Below, piece by piece: positions 1 through 6,069 of a stretch of 11,462 nt of DNA. Position 1 is the stretch's first letter; each line of letters opens with the position of its first letter. Where the stretch lies: contig JAGHVA010000053.1 in NCBI GenBank assembly GCA_018064565.1, positions 1 through 11,462 of the forward strand, given 5' to 3'. Under the pieces are notes generated by a model. That model was not told where the DNA came from, did not search any database, and was given only the letters and a program-made list of their open reading frames with translations. The position numbers and the translations under genes are program-made. This stretch comes from Candidatus Colimorpha onthohippi (GTDB lineage Bacteria > Bacteroidota > Bacteroidia > Bacteroidales > P3).

Positions 1-213
1 GGGACTTTTCAATCAGCATAACGCTACCAACAGCAAAAGTTTTACCAGACAGCCGTTGTATTTACTTGATTATAGGGCTTATACATGACAAATAACAGCA
101 ATATCAATGACTAATGTCCATTTAGCGGACAACAATATTTTCAAATCTCTTACCAGGCACCAATAATTTTTGAATTTAGCGATTGTTTGTGAGTCGCAAA
201 CTGATGCCAACAA

Positions 214-250
214 AATAGTGGGACTACGAATTGCTCGTAGTCCCACTATT
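214..250 (-). terminator. Perfect 16-bp hairpin ending the oxidoreductase operon
   Basis: Arms 214-229 (AATAGTGGGACTACGA) and 235-250 are exact reverse complements around a 5-nt loop (230-234). The hairpin starts 18 nt past the stop codon of the gamma-subunit gene. Read on the minus strand it is followed by only a short T-rich stretch (TTTTG), so a classical U-tract is weak. Position and stem length support a transcription terminator or a 3'-end-stabilising hairpin; this role is inferred. The remaining DNA at 1-213 holds no gene I can support. Confidence 0.8.
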
Positions 251-268
251 ATTAGAGGTATAAGACTA

Positions 269-820
269 TTACAACGTATGAACAGCCTCGATTAAACTCT
301 TACCAAGTTCGATAGCATCCTCGTTTTGAGGGATAAGATTGTGGTGACGCTCTGGGAGCGACTTCTCAAGACCCTTGTGGATAAACTCTCCATTCACAAC
401 GGGCTTAAGTTTTAAGAAACCACCCAAAACTATCATATTGAACACCTTTGAAATACCCATCTCCTGAGCCTTAGCGGTAGCATCAATCTTATAGATATTG
501 ATATCCTTACGTGTTGGCTCCGAAGTAATTCCATTGGGGTCGTAAATCAACAAACCACCAGGCTTGACGCTGTTCTCGAATTTGTCAAGACTCTGCTGAT
601 TCAAAACGATAGCGGTATCAAATTTGCTAATAATCGGTGAACAAACCTTCTCGTCGCTGATGATAACAGTAACGTTGGCGGTACCACCGCGCTGCTCAGG
701 ACCGTAAGCGGGCATCCAGCAGACTTCCTTATCTCCCATAACGCCGGAATAAGCCAGAATTTTGCCCATGGAGAGGACACCTTGTCCACCAAAACCAGCG
801 ATAATTAATTCTTCAGTCAT
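269..820 (-). CDS. 2-oxoacid:ferredoxin oxidoreductase, gamma subunit
   Basis: 183-aa gamma subunit of a 2-oxoacid:ferredoxin oxidoreductase (KorC/VorC/PorG type), a cytoplasmic enzyme that oxidatively decarboxylates 2-oxoacids to acyl-CoA while reducing ferredoxin, or runs in reverse. Visible motifs are the glycine-rich N-terminal GFGGQGVLSMG (residues 9-19), characteristic of this domain, and YGPEQRGGTAN (39-49). The length fits a stand-alone gamma subunit. The frame is open 21 codons further upstream (to 883), but the ATG at 820 starts MTEELIIAGFGGQG, the normal family N-terminus, so I chose it. It is the last gene of a four-gene operon, 81 nt after the beta gene, and is followed by a strong hairpin. 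Family is near certain; the 2-oxoacid used (2-oxoglutarate, branched-chain or other) cannot be read from this subunit. Confidence 0.93.
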   Translation of the reverse strand: MTEELIIAGFGGQGVLSMGKILAYSGVMGDKEVCWMPAYGPEQRGGTANVTVIISDEKVCSPIISKFDTAIVLNQQSLDKFENSVKPGGLLIYDPNGITSEPTRKDINIYKIDATAKAQEMGISKVFNMIVLGGFLKLKPVVNGEFIHKGLEKSLPERHHNLIPQNEDAIELGKSLIEAVHTL

Positions 821-884
821 ATTATATAGATGTTGATTTGCTGACAGGGATAAGCAGACAACCTCGTCTCCAAACCCTGCCAAC

Positions 885-911
885 GGTGAAACATTTTTTC
901 GTTACTTCACC
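885..911 (-). other. Small hairpin over the beta-subunit stop codon
   Basis: GGTGAA (885-890) and TTCACC (906-911) are exact reverse complements, and the beta-subunit stop codon (902-904) lies in the loop side. A further AAC/GTT pairing can extend the stem on the minus-strand transcript. It sits in the 81-nt gap before the gamma gene. A role in mRNA processing or subunit balance is speculative; the stem is short enough to arise by chance. Confidence 0.35.
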
Positions 912-1729
912 ACACTTAATGGGTGATCCACTACGATGCGGTTAATATCCACGCTCTCGACCAACTTACCGTCAACCTTAATGTCGCCGATAGGATAGTT
1001 TGGAAACATATTTTCTTCCATCCACTTATTAGCCTGAACAGGAGTCATCTTCCAACCAGAGTTGCAACTGGAGCAGATCTCGATAAAAGAAACACCCTTT
1101 TTCAACTTCTGATTCTCAAAGCCCTGACGGATAGCAGCCTTGGCTTTGCGGACGGCAGCGGCTGTATGCACACTCTGACGAGATACGAAATAGGTACCTG
1201 GGAGCGTTGCCAACAACTCAGTGATACGCAACGGATAACCATTGCGCTCTATGTTACGACCGCGAGGTGTGGTCTGCGACTTCATGCCAATCAGCGTAGT
1301 AGGAGCCATCTGACCACCAGTCATACCGTATATACCGTTGTTGATGAAAATCATCGTGATATTCTCACCGCGGTTGCAAGCATGGATGGTTTCGGCGGTT
1401 CCGATAGCAGCCAAGTCACCATCTCCCTGATAGGTAAACACAAACAAATCGGGATTGAGACGTTTGGCGGCAGTGGCTAATGCAGGGGCGCGACCATGAG
1501 CAGCCTCTTCAAAGTCAACGTCAAAATAATTGTAGGCCAACACAGAACAACCTACAGGAGCGATACCAATGGTTTGATCCTGAATACCCATCTCATCAAT
1601 AACTTCGGCAACGATGCGATGTGCGGTACCATGACCACAGCCAGGACAATAGTGCATGGTGGCATCGGTAAGAACTTTGGTTTTAGTATATACCAAGTTC
1701 TCGGGCTTTACTATATCTAAATTTGCCAT
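902..1729 (-). CDS. 2-oxoacid:ferredoxin oxidoreductase, beta (TPP) subunit
   Basis: 275-aa beta subunit that binds thiamine pyrophosphate and carries a proximal [4Fe-4S] cluster. CPGCGHG (residues 28-34) and Cys61 provide three cysteines and Cys219/Cys222 the likely fourth, as expected for cluster ligands of this subunit class. The TPP-Mg motif runs from GDGD (102-105) to NNGIYGMTGGQ (130-140). The length matches stand-alone beta subunits such as KorB or VorA. The ATG at 1729 gives MANLDIVKPENLVY, a normal N-terminus. It is third in the operon, 87 nt after the alpha gene and 81 nt before gamma; these gaps are wide for an operon and each can form a hairpin. With alpha, gamma and the ferredoxin subunit it forms the full heterotetramer. 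Substrate assignment is uncertain between 2-oxoglutarate and branched-chain 2-oxoacids. Confidence 0.94.
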   Translation of the reverse strand: MANLDIVKPENLVYTKTKVLTDATMHYCPGCGHGTAHRIVAEVIDEMGIQDQTIGIAPVGCSVLAYNYFDVDFEEAAHGRAPALATAAKRLNPDLFVFTYQGDGDLAAIGTAETIHACNRGENITMIFINNGIYGMTGGQMAPTTLIGMKSQTTPRGRNIERNGYPLRITELLATLPGTYFVSRQSVHTAAAVRKAKAAIRQGFENQKLKKGVSFIEICSSCNSGWKMTPVQANKWMEENMFPNYPIGDIKVDGKLVESVDINRIVVDHPLSVVK

Positions 1730-1766
1730 AAATATGTCTTTATTATTAAGTTATTTTGATTCAAAC

Positions 1767-1804
1767 CCGCTGTCGAACTTTGTTTTGTACAAACCAACCA
1801 GCGG
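1767..1804 (-). other. Inverted repeat in the alpha-beta intercistronic gap
   Basis: CCGCTG (1767-1772) and CAGCGG (1799-1804) are exact reverse complements enclosing 26 nt. The enclosed part contains the shorter pair GTTT (1782-1785)/AAAC (1791-1794). It fills much of the 87-nt gap between two co-transcribed genes. It could be an RNA processing or translation-tuning element; function is inference. Confidence 0.35.
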
Positions 1805-1816
1805 ATGTTAACCAAC

Positions 1817-2902
1817 TTACTTATTGATAATTTGTTTTTCCATAGCCGCTAAAACGTCTTCTGGAGTGGGAATCATTCCGCCATAACGACCGTAATGCTC
1901 AATAGGCACCTTACACTCGGCAGCGAGCTTGACATCCTCAATCATCTGACCAGCACTCATCTCAACGCAGAGCATGCCTTTGGCTTGCTTAGCAAGCTCA
2001 GCAACTTTCTTTTTGGGGAACGGGAAGAGGGTAATCAGACGGAGCAGACCAATCTTCAAACCTTTCTCACGACCCAATTGCATAGCTTTCATCGCAATAC
2101 GAGAAGATGTACCATAAGCAACGAAAATATAATCGGCGTCATCGCAGTTGATAGCCTCATACTTCACCTCGTTTTCTTCCATAGTGCGGTATTTTGCCTG
2201 CAATTTCTGGTTGAATGCCTCTTGCCGAGAAGACTCAAGTTCCAACGAAGTTACGATATTATGACCACGGCTGGCAGGCTTGCCCCAACATGCCCAAGGA
2301 GCATTCGCCCTGCGCTCCTCCTCTGTCCAACGAGGGATATAATCGCGAGTCATACATTTCTCCATACATTGACCAATAGCGCCATCGGTTAAGATAAGGA
2401 CAGGAATACGATATTTGAAAGCGATATCCCAAGCATCAAATACGAAATCGTACATCTCTTGCACACTTGCAGGAGCAATGGTGTAAAGCTGATAGTCGCC
2501 ATGACCACCACCCTTAACACTCTGGAAATAATCACTTTGTGCTGGTTGAATGGTACCCAATCCAGGACCACCACGCATAGCATTCATAATCACACAAGGA
2601 ATTTCAGCACCAGCAAGATAAGTAAAGCCTTCTTGCATCAGCGAGATTCCAGGTGAAGAGGAAGATGTAGCAACTTTCTTACCAGTAGCAGCACCACCAT
2701 AAACCATGTTGATGGAAGCCAACTCACTCTCGGCCTGAAGCACTACCATACCAGTCGTTTCCCAAGGTTGCTCTGCCATAAGAGTTTCCATAACCTCACT
2801 CTGCGGGGTGATAGGGTAACCAAAGTAGCCATCAGCACCGCTGGCAATCATAGCACGGGCAACAGCCTCATTGCCCTTCATCAATTTCAGTTCTTTTGCC
2901 AT
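1817..2902 (-). CDS. vorB: 2-oxoacid:ferredoxin oxidoreductase, alpha subunit (VorB-like)
   Basis: 361-aa alpha subunit with the pyrimidine-binding domain of the TPP enzyme fold. Family signatures are GYFGYPITPQSE (residues 25-36), the serine-rich SSSSPGISLMQEG (80-92) and MRGGPGLGTIQPAQSDYF (109-126). The C-terminal third has the ordinary alpha-subunit transketolase-C-like region (RLITLFPFPKKKV). The length is right for an alpha subunit separate from gamma. The sequence resembles the Bacteroidales proteins usually labelled 3-methyl-2-oxobutanoate dehydrogenase subunit VorB, hence the symbol, but the related KorA (2-oxoglutarate) label cannot be excluded by eye. The start at 2902 is supported by MAKELKLMKGNEAVARA, the usual beginning. 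It follows the ferredoxin gene by only 21 nt, so the two are surely co-transcribed. Confidence 0.94.
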   Translation of the reverse strand: MAKELKLMKGNEAVARAMIASGADGYFGYPITPQSEVMETLMAEQPWETTGMVVLQAESELASINMVYGGAATGKKVATSSSSPGISLMQEGFTYLAGAEIPCVIMNAMRGGPGLGTIQPAQSDYFQSVKGGGHGDYQLYTIAPASVQEMYDFVFDAWDIAFKYRIPVLILTDGAIGQCMEKCMTRDYIPRWTEEERRANAPWACWGKPASRGHNIVTSLELESSRQEAFNQKLQAKYRTMEENEVKYEAINCDDADYIFVAYGTSSRIAMKAMQLGREKGLKIGLLRLITLFPFPKKKVAELAKQAKGMLCVEMSAGQMIEDVKLAAECKVPIEHYGRYGGMIPTPEDVLAAMEKQIINK

Positions 2903-2923
2903 AGTTATCTCGTTTTTACTTGT

Positions 2924-3142
2924 TTAACATTTGACTTTGTAAACAGAGATTACACCATCTGGGCATACCATCGCACAACTTGCACAGCCTATGCAACCAT
3001 CGCCAGTAGCCTCAGAGTAGTTATAACCCTTGCCATTAACATGCTTGGAAAGCTCGATGACATGCATCGGGCAGGCCTCGACACACAAACCGCAACCTTT
3101 GCAACGGTCAATGTCAATAACGATTTGTCCTTTAAACGCCAT
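2924..3142 (-). CDS. 2-oxoacid:ferredoxin oxidoreductase, 2x[4Fe-4S] ferredoxin subunit
   Basis: 72-aa ferredoxin-like delta subunit (KorD/VorD type) with two clusters. Cys14, Cys17, Cys20 and Cys24-Pro form the first CxxCxxCxxxCP motif and Cys50, Cys53, Cys56 and Cys60-Pro the second; a final Cys72 is the last residue. The spacing is that of a bacterial 8Fe ferredoxin domain with a longer linker (residues 25-49). Its job is electron transfer from the TPP/beta-subunit cluster to external ferredoxin. It is the first gene of the operon, about 200 nt downstream of the predicted transcription start, followed closely by the alpha gene. I am confident of the fold and the complex membership. Confidence 0.93.
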   Translation of the reverse strand: MAFKGQIVIDIDRCKGCGLCVEACPMHVIELSKHVNGKGYNYSEATGDGCIGCASCAMVCPDGVISVYKVKC

Positions 3143-3307
3143 AATTTTAATTTTTGGTTATTATTTTATATTCATATTTGTCGCTCAACTGAAAATGTAC
3201 AATGATGCTTGTATCCCTATTTTCATATATCACCAAACAACAAAAGGAGAAACACTTAAGGTTCCCAAAATACACAAAAAGCAATACAAATACATGTATT
3301 ACATTCA

Positions 3308-3332
3308 GTAAGTGCATCACATCAGCACTCAC
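3308..3332 (-). other. Hairpin near the 5' end of the oxidoreductase mRNA
   Basis: Arms 3308-3315 (GTAAGTGC) and 3325-3332 (GCACTCAC) form an 8-bp stem with one G-U pair when read as minus-strand RNA, around a 9-nt loop. It would lie about 15-20 nt after the predicted transcription start, at the head of a roughly 200-nt untranslated leader. A 5'-stabilising hairpin is the simplest reading (inference). The rest of the leader (3143-3307) is AT-rich with no other structure that I can support. Confidence 0.4.
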
Positions 3333-3354
3333 CACTGCACAACTAAACCGATTG

Positions 3355-3388
3355 CAAAGTTAGTCTATTTTTTTGATTAAACCACAAA
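3355..3388 (-). promoter_or_regulatory. Predicted Bacteroidales promoter for the oxidoreductase operon
   Basis: On the minus strand, TAACTTTG (plus-strand 3355-3362) matches the TAnnTTTG -7 consensus exactly. A TTTG (plus-strand 3385-3388) lies 22 nt upstream as the -33 element, a slightly long spacing. Transcription would begin near 3349-3351 and run into the ferredoxin-subunit gene. Confidence 0.6.
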
Positions 3389-3404
3389 TGCAATAAAAAT
3401 TATT

Positions 3405-3432
3405 TTTGTGTTACAAAAAAATAGTACTTTTG
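3405..3432 (+). promoter_or_regulatory. Predicted Bacteroidales promoter for the DUF1573 gene
   Basis: TACTTTTG (3425-3432) matches the TAnnTTTG -7 consensus. TTTG (3405-3408) is a candidate -33 element, with 16 nt between them, a little short. Transcription would begin near 3437-3441, leaving a leader of about 75 nt before the ATG at 3515. It is back-to-back with the minus-strand promoter; the two -33 boxes are only 16 nt apart. Confidence 0.6.
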
Positions 3433-3436
3433 CAAA

Positions 3437-3467
3437 AATATCTGTTGCGGTTGCCACAACAGATATT
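3437..3467 (+). other. 11-bp hairpin at the start of the DUF1573 mRNA
   Basis: Arms AATATCTGTTG (3437-3447) and CAACAGATATT (3457-3467) pair perfectly around a 9-nt loop (3448-3456). It begins within about 5-12 nt of the -7 box, so the transcript would start with or inside this stem. A 5'-end mRNA stabiliser is likely; a DNA-level operator or an attenuation element is also possible. There is no U-run directly behind it, which argues against a terminator. Confidence 0.6.
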
Positions 3468-3514
3468 AACTCAAGAAATCAAACAAAATCAACAAACAAA
3501 AAACAATAATTGCC

Positions 3515-3937
3515 ATGAAGAAACTTGTTCTTTTCGCACTTTGTGCAATTTTTTCGATGGGTGTCCTCAATGCCCAAACTCCTAAGAATGAGACTGAAAA
3601 CCTACCTGGCCCAAAGATCAGTTTTACCTCAATTGAGCACAACTATGGTACTATTGAGAAGGGTGCCAACGGCAACTGCGAGTTTGAGTTCACTAATACT
3701 GGAGATGAGCCTTTGATTCTCTCGGGCGTACGCGCAAGTTGCGGATGCACCACTCCTTCTTACACCCAAGCGCCAGTAATGCCTGGCAAAAAAGGCATCG
3801 TCAAGGTGCATTATAACACCAACAATGTAGGTGGGTTCAATAAATCTGTCACTGTAACCAGCAATGCCGTTAACGATTCGCGCGTGACGCTCAAAATCAA
3901 AGGCAATGTAGTTGCTACCGAGAACACCCAGCAATAA
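3515..3937 (+). CDS. Secreted DUF1573 family protein
   Basis: 140-aa protein with a clear Sec signal peptide: KK at residues 2-3, hydrophobic core 4-18, probable cleavage after LNA20, leaving a mature N-terminus of QTPKNE. There is no lipobox (Leu9 precedes Cys10), so it is more likely periplasmic than a lipoprotein. Residues about 35-132 form a DUF1573 domain, an Ig-like beta-sandwich, with the typical FEFTNTGDEPL, RASCGCTTP (Cys76, Cys78) and MPGKKGIVKVHYNT. Such proteins are common in Bacteroidetes and have no settled biochemical role; the CGC motif might bind metal or form a disulfide (inference). It begins a plus-strand unit, with a predicted promoter and leader hairpin upstream and the aminotransferase 46 nt downstream, probably on the same transcript. 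Confidence 0.9.
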   Translation: MKKLVLFALCAIFSMGVLNAQTPKNETENLPGPKISFTSIEHNYGTIEKGANGNCEFEFTNTGDEPLILSGVRASCGCTTPSYTQAPVMPGKKGIVKVHYNTNNVGGFNKSVTVTSNAVNDSRVTLKIKGNVVATENTQQ

Positions 3938-3983
3938 TGTCTTGATTATTTACAAATACAAACCAACAATACAAGAAAACAAA

Positions 3984-5183
3984 ATGCCACAAATTTCCAA
4001 AAAAGGACATGAGTTGCCACAATCGGCCATTCGTAAACTTGTTCCTTACTCAGATGCCGCCAAACAGCGCGGAGTCCATGTATATCACCTCAACATCGGT
4101 CAACCAGATATTGAAACTCCCAAAGGTGCATTAAAGACATTAGCCAACACCGAGATTGGTGTGCTGGCTTACAGTCATAGCGCAGGCAATATGAGTTATC
4201 GCAAGAAGTTGTGCGAATACTATGAGCGCCACGACATTCATATTACGCCCGACCAAATAATCGTAACCACTGGCGGCAGCGAAGCTTTGCAATTTGCTTT
4301 TACAGTATGTCTCAATCCTGGTGACGAGATTTTGATACCCGAACCTTACTATACCAACTACAACACCTTTGCCAAGTTGTGCGATGCCACTATCAAGACC
4401 ATACCGAGCGACATCCATGGCGGCTTTGCGTTACCTCCAATTGAGGATTTCGAGAAAGCGATCACACCAAAGACTCGTGCTATCATGATTTGCAACCCCA
4501 ACAACCCCACTGGCTACCTCTACACCAAAGAGGAGTTGCTGAAGGTTGCGGAGATTGTAAAGAAACACGACCTTTTCCTTTTTGCTGATGAGGTGTACCG
4601 CGAGTTTTGCTACGATGGGCACGAACATTTCAGTGTGATGCAACTTGAAGGATTGGAAAACAACGTGGTCTTGTTCGACTCTGTATCCAAACGTTACAGC
4701 GCATGCGGAGCTCGTATCGGCTGCATGGTAACCAAAAACGAAGAGGTTTACAGCATTGCAATGCGCTTGGCGCAGGCTCGCTTGTCGCCCCCAAGTTTCG
4801 GTCAGATTTTTGGTGAAGCAGCTGTTGACACTCCACAAGAGTACTTTGACGCAGTGGCTGCCGAATATGTGGCTCGCCGCAACGTTATCGTAGAAGGTAT
4901 CAACAAGATTCCGGGCTGTTTCTGCCCAAATCCTAAAGGAGCTTTCTATACTGTCGTAGAACTTCCTGTAGATGACAGCGACAAATTCTGCCAATGGTTG
5001 CTGACGGACTTCAACTATAACGGTGAGACCGTGATGATGGCACCCGCCACAGGATTTTATGTCAATCCAGAAGACGGCCGTCATCAAGCCCGTATTACCT
5101 ATTGTCTCTGCAAAGAAGACTTGCAGCATGCCGTAAAATGCCTTGAAGAGGCACTGAAAGTTTACCCTGGCCGCACCAAATAA
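3984..5183 (+). CDS. Class I/II pyridoxal-phosphate aminotransferase
   Basis: 399-aa fold-type-I aminotransferase that moves an amino group between an amino acid and a 2-oxoacid in the cytoplasm. Catalytic residues are visible: Lys236 in FDSVSKRYSACGARIG forms the Schiff base, Asp202 in ADEVY contacts the pyridine nitrogen, Asn174 in NPNNPTG contacts the cofactor O3', and Arg370 in QARITYCL binds the substrate carboxylate. NIGQPDIETP (37-46) is the usual N-terminal motif. The frame is open to 3912, inside the DUF1573 gene, but the ATG at 3984 begins MPQISKKGHELPQSAI, which fits the family, so I use it. The layout is that of an aspartate/alanine/aromatic-type AspC-like enzyme; the amino acid used cannot be told by eye. 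A strong hairpin follows. A link to the oxidoreductase across the divergent promoter is only suggestive. Confidence 0.93.
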   Translation: MPQISKKGHELPQSAIRKLVPYSDAAKQRGVHVYHLNIGQPDIETPKGALKTLANTEIGVLAYSHSAGNMSYRKKLCEYYERHDIHITPDQIIVTTGGSEALQFAFTVCLNPGDEILIPEPYYTNYNTFAKLCDATIKTIPSDIHGGFALPPIEDFEKAITPKTRAIMICNPNNPTGYLYTKEELLKVAEIVKKHDLFLFADEVYREFCYDGHEHFSVMQLEGLENNVVLFDSVSKRYSACGARIGCMVTKNEEVYSIAMRLAQARLSPPSFGQIFGEAAVDTPQEYFDAVAAEYVARRNVIVEGINKIPGCFCPNPKGAFYTVVELPVDDSDKFCQWLLTDFNYNGETVMMAPATGFYVNPEDGRHQARITYCLCKEDLQHAVKCLEEALKVYPGRTK

Positions 5184-5193
5184 CCATCTTACA

Positions 5194-5260
5194 GGCAGTA
5201 TTGCCACAACAGGCGCAATTGTAGCTACACTTGACAATTGCGCCTGTGTTGTATTCTGCC
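5194..5260 (+). terminator. Long composite hairpin after the aminotransferase gene
   Basis: Core arms CAGGCGCAATTGT (5210-5222) and ACAATTGCGCCTG (5234-5246) are a perfect 13-bp stem with an 11-nt loop. The stem extends outward through ACAA/TTGT (5206-5209/5249-5252, past a 2-nt bulge) and GGCAG/CTGCC (5194-5198/5256-5260). It begins 11 nt after the stop codon. No U-tract follows, so it may protect a 3' end rather than terminate alone. The remaining 5261-5446 holds nothing I can name. Confidence 0.7.
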
Positions 5261-5446
5261 TACACCATCTCGATGAGTCTGCTCTGGCTTAATAAATGGT
5301 TTGCGAGCGCATCTCAAATGGATAGTTCCACAAAAGGCTATGAAACTAATGTACTATAAACCGTGTGTATCTTTTGAGAGGGTTTGAAATCGCTTTCATT
5401 TTTTTGCTGAACAACAATCAAAAGTGATTGATTCCCCAAAAAAATG

Positions 5447-5454
5447 TAATTTTG
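5447..5454 (+). promoter_or_regulatory. Predicted -7 box for the Gre-like gene
   Basis: TAATTTTG exactly matches TAnnTTTG and lies 24 nt before the ATG at 5479. No good TTTG -33 element sits at normal distance; a TTG at 5428-5430 is 16 nt upstream, the same spacing as in the DUF1573 promoter. Transcription would start about 15 nt before the gene. Confidence 0.5.
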
Positions 5455-5478
5455 CAACCAGAAACATAAACTTATACC

Positions 5479-5931
5479 ATGACACGCGAAGAACAACGCC
5501 ATGCTGTAATCACAGCTGCAATCGTACAGCAACAACAAGTTGCAGATATTGCCCAGAAAGAGATGGATTCGGCACAACAGCAATGCAACGAGTATGGTGC
5601 CAATGTAGATCGCTACGATGCCTATAGGACTAAACTGATGCGACAACGCGATATGTACGCCAAACAATTGTCCAACGCATTAGCAGCCTTAAGGGTTCTT
5701 GACGAGTTGGACAAGCAGCCCCCACACCAGTTTGCGACACATGGCGCTATCGTAATAGCCAGTCGAGGACGTTTTTTTTTGAGCATCGGTGCGGGCAAAT
5801 TTGTTGCGGACGGCATACCCTATTTTGCCATCAGTGCCCAAACCCCAGCCTACATGGCAATCAAAGACAAATCAGTCGGTGATACTTTTACTATCAATGG
5901 AATGGCACAAACTATTATAGACATTTTGTAG
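5479..5931 (+). CDS. Small GreA C-terminal-like coiled-coil protein
   Basis: 150-aa protein. Residues about 5-80 are Gln/Ala/Lys/Asp-rich and heptad-like, consistent with a helical hairpin or coiled coil. Residues 88-150 read as a GreA/GreB C-terminal-like (FKBP-like) domain: GAIVIASRGRFFLSIGAGKF, PYFAISAQTPAYMAI, then KSVGDTFTINGMAQTIIDIL, parallel to the SPLGxALLGKKVGD...ILxI ending of Gre factors. Acidic Asp44 and Asp47 (VDRYDAY) fall near the expected tip of the helical hairpin, where Gre factors carry catalytic acids. Similar short Bacteroidetes proteins are often named '3-oxoacyl-ACP synthase' in databases; nothing here supports that (no ketosynthase Cys-His-His/Asn). A role at RNA polymerase is inferred from fold resemblance only. 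It has its own -7 box and precedes glmS by 138 nt. Confidence 0.75.
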   Translation: MTREEQRHAVITAAIVQQQQVADIAQKEMDSAQQQCNEYGANVDRYDAYRTKLMRQRDMYAKQLSNALAALRVLDELDKQPPHQFATHGAIVIASRGRFFLSIGAGKFVADGIPYFAISAQTPAYMAIKDKSVGDTFTINGMAQTIIDIL

Positions 5932-5999
5932 TCAATCTCCTAAACGCATATCCTACAACGCTATTACCCAAAGAGACGACCGAGTCCCATTTTTTTTCG

Positions 6000-6007
6000 T
6001 ATTTTTG
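6000..6007 (+). promoter_or_regulatory. Predicted -7 box for glmS
   Basis: TATTTTTG matches TAnnTTTG and lies 62 nt before the glmS ATG. A run of eight T residues lies just upstream, but no TTTG at -33 spacing is visible, so this is a one-element match. The leader of about 55 nt is far too short for a glmS ribozyme, and none is seen. Confidence 0.45.
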
Positions 6008-6069
6008 CAAATTCATTTCATGCTTTTTTACAGAGCAAAATCACAACACTTAAAATAATATCTACTATT

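Noticed and set aside
115..131. Small dyad TGTCC/GGACA with a 7-nt loop near the left edge.
   Set aside because: A 5-bp stem is too weak to support a terminator or operator claim without comparison.
3147..3335. Open frame of 62 codons on the minus strand within the oxidoreductase leader, with a hydrophobic stretch.
   Set aside because: It lies in AT-rich leader DNA, has no recognisable family and overlaps the leader hairpin at its start. Open frames of this size occur by chance, so I do not call it a gene.
3451..5212. The 12-mer TTGCCACAACAG occurs in both the DUF1573 leader hairpin (3451-3462) and the hairpin after the aminotransferase (5201-5212).
   Set aside because: In 11 kb a few shared 12-mers are expected by chance, and the flanking sequence does not match.
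4431..5237. Long open frame (268 codons) on the minus strand opposite the aminotransferase.
   Set aside because: It is a shadow of the well-supported plus-strand gene, which carries all catalytic motifs.
5926..5998. Possible terminator after the Gre-like gene: TTGTAG/CTACAA (5926-5958) and a T8 run at about 5990.
   Set aside because: The stem is 6 bp with a 21-nt loop and is far from the T-run, which more likely belongs to the glmS promoter region.
6008..6069. A glmS ribozyme in the glmS leader.
   Set aside because: The leader is only about 55-60 nt, too short for that ribozyme, and no matching core is visible.
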